From NCBI GenBank assembly GCA_902796115.1, contig CADBNX010000484.1, positions 1 to 10,406 on the forward strand: DNA of 10,406 nt, in the 5' to 3' direction. Shown here in pieces: positions 7,318 through 10,406 of the stretch. The first letter of the stretch is position 1, and each line of letters opens with the position of its first letter. This stretch comes from an uncultured Eubacteriales bacterium (GTDB lineage: Bacteria; Bacillota; Clostridia; Christensenellales; Aristaeellaceae). The notes beneath the pieces were generated by a model that saw nothing but the letters and a program-made list of their open reading frames with translations, searched no databases and was not told the origin of the DNA. The translations under genes were made by a program, and so were the position numbers.

Positions 7318-8181
7318 ATGAAAATGCCCTCAGTACAGGACGCAAATGTCGGAAAGATTTCCCTGATCGCGATTCTGATCAATCTGCTGCAGATTCTTGT
7401 CGCGGTGTCCCTTCTGTTGTATATCCTGATATCCGGTGAGGGGATTTCCGGTGCCATGGGCCGTTTTTCCGTTGTTTTTCTGACTTTTGTTGTCACCATC
7501 GGCGCGATTGCCGACGTACGTGAAGCCATGCATACCCGCAGAATGATGCTGGAAGTGCGCGGGCTGGATGAAACCGTAACCCAGATGGGCGCGCTGAACC
7601 GTTCACTGCGTTCTCAGCGGCATGATTATCTCAATCACCTTCAGGTGGTTTACGGGCTGATGGAGATCGGTGAGAGCAGTGAAGCGATGCGCTATATCCG
7701 CGGTGTCATCGGAGATGTCACGGCGCTCGGCCAGCATCTGAAAACCGCAAACCCGCCGATCAATGCGCTTCTGATGGCCAAACAGAACGAATGTGAAAAA
7801 GACGGCATCCTTCTCTCTGTTGATGTAAGGGGCACATGGAAGGATTTGCCGCTTGAAAGCTGGGAAATATGCCGGGTTCTCTCCAACCTGATCGATAACG
7901 CAAGGGATGCGCTTCTTCACAGTCATCATTCGAGAATCACGGTGGCACTCGATGAAGACGAAAAAGCATTCCGTTTTACCGTAGGCAACAACGGCCCCCG
8001 TATCCCGCAAAAATATCTTGAAACGATTTTTGAAGCGGGTTTTTCCGGAAAAGGCAAGGGACGCGGAATGGGGCTCTATATCACCCGCTCCATCATCAAC
8101 CGCGCAGGAGGAGTCATCACCGTATCCAGCGATGATGAATGGACCTCTTTCCGCGGTTCATTGCCGAAAGGAGGGAATTGA
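7318..8181 (+). CDS. Membrane sensor histidine kinase, Spo0B/CitA-type
   Basis: This 287-residue protein is a likely sensor kinase. Two hydrophobic helices (about 13-38 and 48-65) are joined by only about ten residues, so there is almost no extracellular sensing domain. A short coiled linker leads to the phosphoacceptor box R-H-D-Y-L-N-H-L-Q (101-109, His102), the R-H-D-x-x-N-H-L form found in Spo0B, CitA/DcuS and AgrC-like kinases. The ATPase domain has the N box N-L-I-D-N-A-R-D-A (190-198), a G1 box V-G-N-N-G-P-R-I-P (222-230, Asn in place of the usual Asp, as in AgrC/CitA types) and a G2 box G-K-G-R-G-M-G-L (246-253). No PAS domain and no response regulator gene is adjacent, so it is an orphan here and its signal and partner are unknown. 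GGAGG (7300-7304) is 13 nt before the ATG; no better in-frame start is seen. It follows dnaE by 25 nt and precedes the acyltransferase gene by 5 nt. Confidence 0.85.
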   Translation: MKMPSVQDANVGKISLIAILINLLQILVAVSLLLYILISGEGISGAMGRFSVVFLTFVVTIGAIADVREAMHTRRMMLEVRGLDETVTQMGALNRSLRSQRHDYLNHLQVVYGLMEIGESSEAMRYIRGVIGDVTALGQHLKTANPPINALLMAKQNECEKDGILLSVDVRGTWKDLPLESWEICRVLSNLIDNARDALLHSHHSRITVALDEDEKAFRFTVGNNGPRIPQKYLETIFEAGFSGKGKGRGMGLYITRSIINRAGGVITVSSDDEWTSFRGSLPKGGN

Positions 8182-8186
8182 TCCGA

Positions 8187-10217
8187 ATGGAAGCGAATCT
8201 TGCCGCTGAAAAGAATAAAGTGATCTCCCTGCGGAATTTTTCGGTTTCACCGCTCTATCATTTCATTTACTGTATGCTGCTCCATGAAACCGTGACAGGC
8301 AATCCATTCATGGGAGGCGTTCTTTTCCTGCTCAGCACCCTTCTGATTCGTGCGCGGCGGCTGCGTCAGTCCCTCGCGGAGATCAGCAAAAAAGAAGACC
8401 GGCACTCCTTCCTGACAGTCTGGAGCGCGCTTGTTCTGGGACTGCTTGCCATTCTGCGAATGAACAGCCTGAAATCCGTCTGGCCCATGCTGCCGTTTTC
8501 CTTCCTGCTCTGTCTGCGGCAGTATCGTATCATATCCGCCCGGAACGATCCCGAAGCGCCGTCCCGCTCTTTTGCTCATCCGCATCCGGTATGGTGCATC
8601 CTGCCCGTATTCTTCCTGCTCCTGATCGACCTGAAAGAGCGTCTGCTCTACTGCATCGTCGGATACCTGATCGGCGTATTGCTTGATATCAACGAATCCC
8701 GCCGCACCGGTGAACGGATTCCCGCGTTGGCCGATGCGCAGGCGCCCGCCGGACCCGCGCTGTCTCAAAACGCGCCGGCCTGCCGTGCCTTTTCGCGTCT
8801 TGCAGCCGTCGCTTCCGCGGCGCTTCCGCTGATTCTCGCGGCCGGGATCCACTTTGATACAAAGAGCGTGTCTCCGCTCAGCGTGCTTGTGTTCGTTCTT
8901 TTCCTGTATCTGTCGGTTTCGGCAGCGGAGAGTTTTCTGAGCCGGAGTGATAAAACCAGGCATGACCCTGGCAATCTTCTTCTGCTCGGTTTTCTGACTG
9001 CGCTTGCGGGTCTTCTGCTTTGCAGCGTGTCAATTCCTCCCGCAGTCAGCACGCTTCCGATGATTCTCTGTGCGTCCGGCGCGGCTTTCAGCACCCGTGC
9101 CCTTGAGAGGCTTGAAACCGTTCATTCGGAGGCTGTCTTATTTGCCTGTACACAAACAAAGGATTCGCGGCAGCCTGCCTCAGCGGCTGATGCCTCTCTT
9201 TCCGTCCTGACAGGCTGTTCCATTGCGCTGACGCTGCTTTCTCTTGCCTCTCTGATACTGTACGGGCGGATGCGTCAGGGGCTCTCCGCCGTACCGCTCA
9301 ACAGCCTTCTGTTCCTTCTGCCTGCGATTCTGTTTGTCCTTTTATCCATTGTATTCACCCTGCGCTATCCGCTGACGCTGCGCCGTATCTGCAAGCTGGA
9401 GCGTTATCTGACGCTTCGGCAAAAAGGGGAAGAGAACAAACCGCTTCGCCGGCAGCTTGAAAGCTTCATCCTGCAGAAGAGTTACCGCGAATTCCTGTAC
9501 AGGGTCCTGATTTTTGTACTGCGCCTGCTTTTCCCGCATCGACTCTGCGGCAGGGAAAACCTTCATTTTGATCCGGATATTCCCTGTGTATTTGTCTGCA
9601 ATCACGGGGAAGTTTACGGGCCGCTCATCACCAATATCCATATCCCCTATCCGTTCCGCACCTGGACCACCAGTGAAATGATGGAAGAAAAAACCATATC
9701 CAATTACATGAAGGCGTCCAGCTTCGTAGCGGGTTTTCCGCTGCCGCGGCGCATGAAAATCTGGCTGATCGATCACATTTTTACCCAATTTGACGCCTGG
9801 GTCATGCGGGTCATCGAAGCCATTCCCGTATATCACGGTTCCACGCGGGGGCTGATGAATACCTTCCGGGCCACGACCGACGCGATGGAGGCCGGAGATA
9901 ATATCCTGATCTTTCCCGAGGATTCAAGTACTTCCGAAAGCGGCGTTTACGCGCAGGAAGGAGTCAGCGATTTCTTTACCGGCTTCGTTACCATCGCCCA
10001 GCTATTCCGGAGCCGTACCGGAAAGTGCTGTCAATTCATACCGGTCTACGCTGATAAACAGCGCAAACGCATCACCTTCGGCACCTCTGTCCGTTACGAT
10101 CCGGATGCTGTCGGCGCGGAAGAGAAAGAACGCATCTGCACTGCTTTGAAGAACGAAATCAACCGGATCGCGTTTTCTCCGGATCCGCCGAAGCGTCGTG
10201 TGTTCGGAAAATCCTGA
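8187..10217 (+). CDS. Polytopic membrane protein with C-terminal PlsC-like acyltransferase domain
   Basis: This 676-residue protein has two parts. Residues about 20-395 hold roughly twelve hydrophobic segments (near 22, 40, 75, 97, 135, 152, 204, 229, 263, 287, 339 and 370). I do not recognise this region; its helix count is that of MFS carriers such as LplT, but the usual MFS loop motif is not evident. Residues about 440-660 resemble lysophospholipid/1-acylglycerol-3-phosphate acyltransferases: box I N-H-G-E-V-Y-G (472-478), box II around I-P-V-Y-H-G (546-551), box III F-P-E-D-S-S (576-581) and box IV I-P-V-Y (618-621). Box I has Gly where the family normally has the catalytic Asp of H-x4-D, and box III has Asp in place of Gly, so activity is uncertain. 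The ATG at 8187 is chosen with the AAAGGAGGG site (8167-8175) about 12 nt upstream; a TTG at 8178 is too close, and an ATG at 8139 lies inside the kinase gene without a site. Probable role: membrane phospholipid synthesis or remodelling. Confidence 0.72.
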   Translation: MEANLAAEKNKVISLRNFSVSPLYHFIYCMLLHETVTGNPFMGGVLFLLSTLLIRARRLRQSLAEISKKEDRHSFLTVWSALVLGLLAILRMNSLKSVWPMLPFSFLLCLRQYRIISARNDPEAPSRSFAHPHPVWCILPVFFLLLIDLKERLLYCIVGYLIGVLLDINESRRTGERIPALADAQAPAGPALSQNAPACRAFSRLAAVASAALPLILAAGIHFDTKSVSPLSVLVFVLFLYLSVSAAESFLSRSDKTRHDPGNLLLLGFLTALAGLLLCSVSIPPAVSTLPMILCASGAAFSTRALERLETVHSEAVLFACTQTKDSRQPASAADASLSVLTGCSIALTLLSLASLILYGRMRQGLSAVPLNSLLFLLPAILFVLLSIVFTLRYPLTLRRICKLERYLTLRQKGEENKPLRRQLESFILQKSYREFLYRVLIFVLRLLFPHRLCGRENLHFDPDIPCVFVCNHGEVYGPLITNIHIPYPFRTWTTSEMMEEKTISNYMKASSFVAGFPLPRRMKIWLIDHIFTQFDAWVMRVIEAIPVYHGSTRGLMNTFRATTDAMEAGDNILIFPEDSSTSESGVYAQEGVSDFFTGFVTIAQLFRSRTGKCCQFIPVYADKQRKRITFGTSVRYDPDAVGAEEKERICTALKNEINRIAFSPDPPKRRVFGKS

Positions 10218-10227
10218 TTTTCTTTTT
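10207..10227 (+). terminator. Weak candidate terminator at the end of the dnaE-kinase-acyltransferase unit
   Basis: GAAAAT (10207-10212) can pair with ATTTTC (10217-10222) around a CCTG loop, followed by five T (10223-10227). The stem is short, AT-rich and overlaps the stop codon, so it is a weak call. A second 6-bp inverted repeat (10242-10247 TTTTCC, 10254-10259 GGAAAA) is followed by A residues and is not a terminator on this strand. Confidence 0.35.
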
Positions 10228-10264
10228 CTGATTCCTGTTCATTTTCCAAATTCGGAAAAAAAGA

Positions 10265-10293
10265 TTGACAGTACGCTTCCGATGTGCTATAGT
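10265..10293 (+). promoter_or_regulatory. Strong sigma-A promoter of the tRNA-Ser gene
   Basis: A perfect -35 TTGACA (10265-10270) and a -10 TATAGT (10288-10293, 5 of 6) are separated by the ideal 17 nt. Transcription would begin near 10300, about 23 nt before the mature tRNA 5' end. This is the best promoter in the window, as expected for a stable RNA gene. Confidence 0.85.
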
Positions 10294-10322
10294 ATCAATG
10301 CTTTTGAGGCCGTCATGGTTAC

Positions 10323-10406
10323 GGAGAGATGGCCGAGCGGTTGATGGCGCTGGTCTTGAAAACCAGTGATGCTGAAAGGCACCGGGGGTTCGAATCCCTC
10401 TCTCTC
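10323..10406 (+). tRNA. tRNA-Ser (anticodon UGA), 3' end cut by window edge
   Basis: The sequence folds as a class II tRNA. The acceptor strand GGAGAGA (10323-10329) pairs with TCTCTC at 10401-10406; the last pairing base and the discriminator lie just outside. The D arm is at 10332-10348. The anticodon stem CTGGT/ACCAG (10350-10354, 10362-10366) frames the loop CTTGAAA with anticodon TGA (10357-10359). A long variable arm (about 10367-10383) is the hallmark of serine tRNA. The T arm GGGGG-TTCGAAT-CCCTC occupies 10384-10400. It reads UCN serine codons, chiefly UCA. Whether CCA is encoded cannot be seen. Confidence 0.95.

Noticed and set aside
8139..8186. An upstream ATG at 8139 that would lengthen the acyltransferase protein by 16 residues.
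   Set aside because: It lies within the kinase gene with no ribosome site before it, while ATG 8187 has AAAGGAGGG upstream.
10242..10259. An inverted repeat TTTTCC/GGAAAA just before the tRNA promoter, considered as a terminator.
   Set aside because: It has a 6-bp weak stem and is followed by A residues instead of T on the plus strand; no minus-strand gene ends there in the window.
10323..10406. The tRNA-Ser gene as a possible attachment site for an integrated element.
   Set aside because: Serine tRNAs are common integration sites, but the window ends within the gene and no integrase or repeat of its 3' end is visible.

Overview
The window (about 10.4 kb, moderately GC-rich) reads as a chromosomal housekeeping segment of a low-copy-number-of-repeats Firmicute, most likely a member of Clostridia. 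The reasons are a DnaD-type initiation protein paired with a DnaI-type helicase loader, a DnaE polymerase with an intact PHP domain, Gram-positive style Shine-Dalgarno sites (GGAGG) and clear sigma-A promoters. I cannot place it to genus. No transposase, phage gene, CRISPR array or rRNA is visible.

Layout. Left edge, plus strand: yajC (Sec translocase accessory subunit) behind its own promoter, then a strong hairpin, then mntP (manganese exporter). Positions 1107-3510, minus strand: a DnaD-domain replication protein and the DnaI-like helicase loader, overlapping by 8 bp and so almost certainly cotranscribed. mntP and dnaI converge with only 8 bp between stop codons. Positions 3511-3743: a divergent control region with one promoter for each side. 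From 3744, plus strand: dnaE (DNA polymerase III alpha), then a small two-helix membrane histidine kinase, then a large membrane protein with a C-terminal PlsC-type acyltransferase domain. The three are separated by 25 and 5 nt and look like one transcription unit. Right edge: a textbook promoter and a tRNA-Ser(UGA) gene that runs 1 nt of acceptor stem past the window end.

How the genes work together. The divergent block joins the proteins that load the replicative helicase (DnaD-domain protein, DnaI) to a replicative polymerase (DnaE), a compact replisome module sharing one 230-bp control region. The two genes after dnaE have nothing obvious to do with replication: an orphan kinase with almost no extracellular sensor, and a fused polytopic membrane/acyltransferase protein. 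They may form a membrane-lipid sensing or remodelling pair, but this is inference from adjacency.

The most unusual items are the DnaD-domain protein, which seems to carry four DnaD C-terminal-like repeats instead of the usual one or two, and the acyltransferase, whose catalytic box reads H-x4-G instead of H-x4-D and is fused to about twelve predicted membrane helices. I did not find convincing evidence of a wholly new defence or mobile system here.
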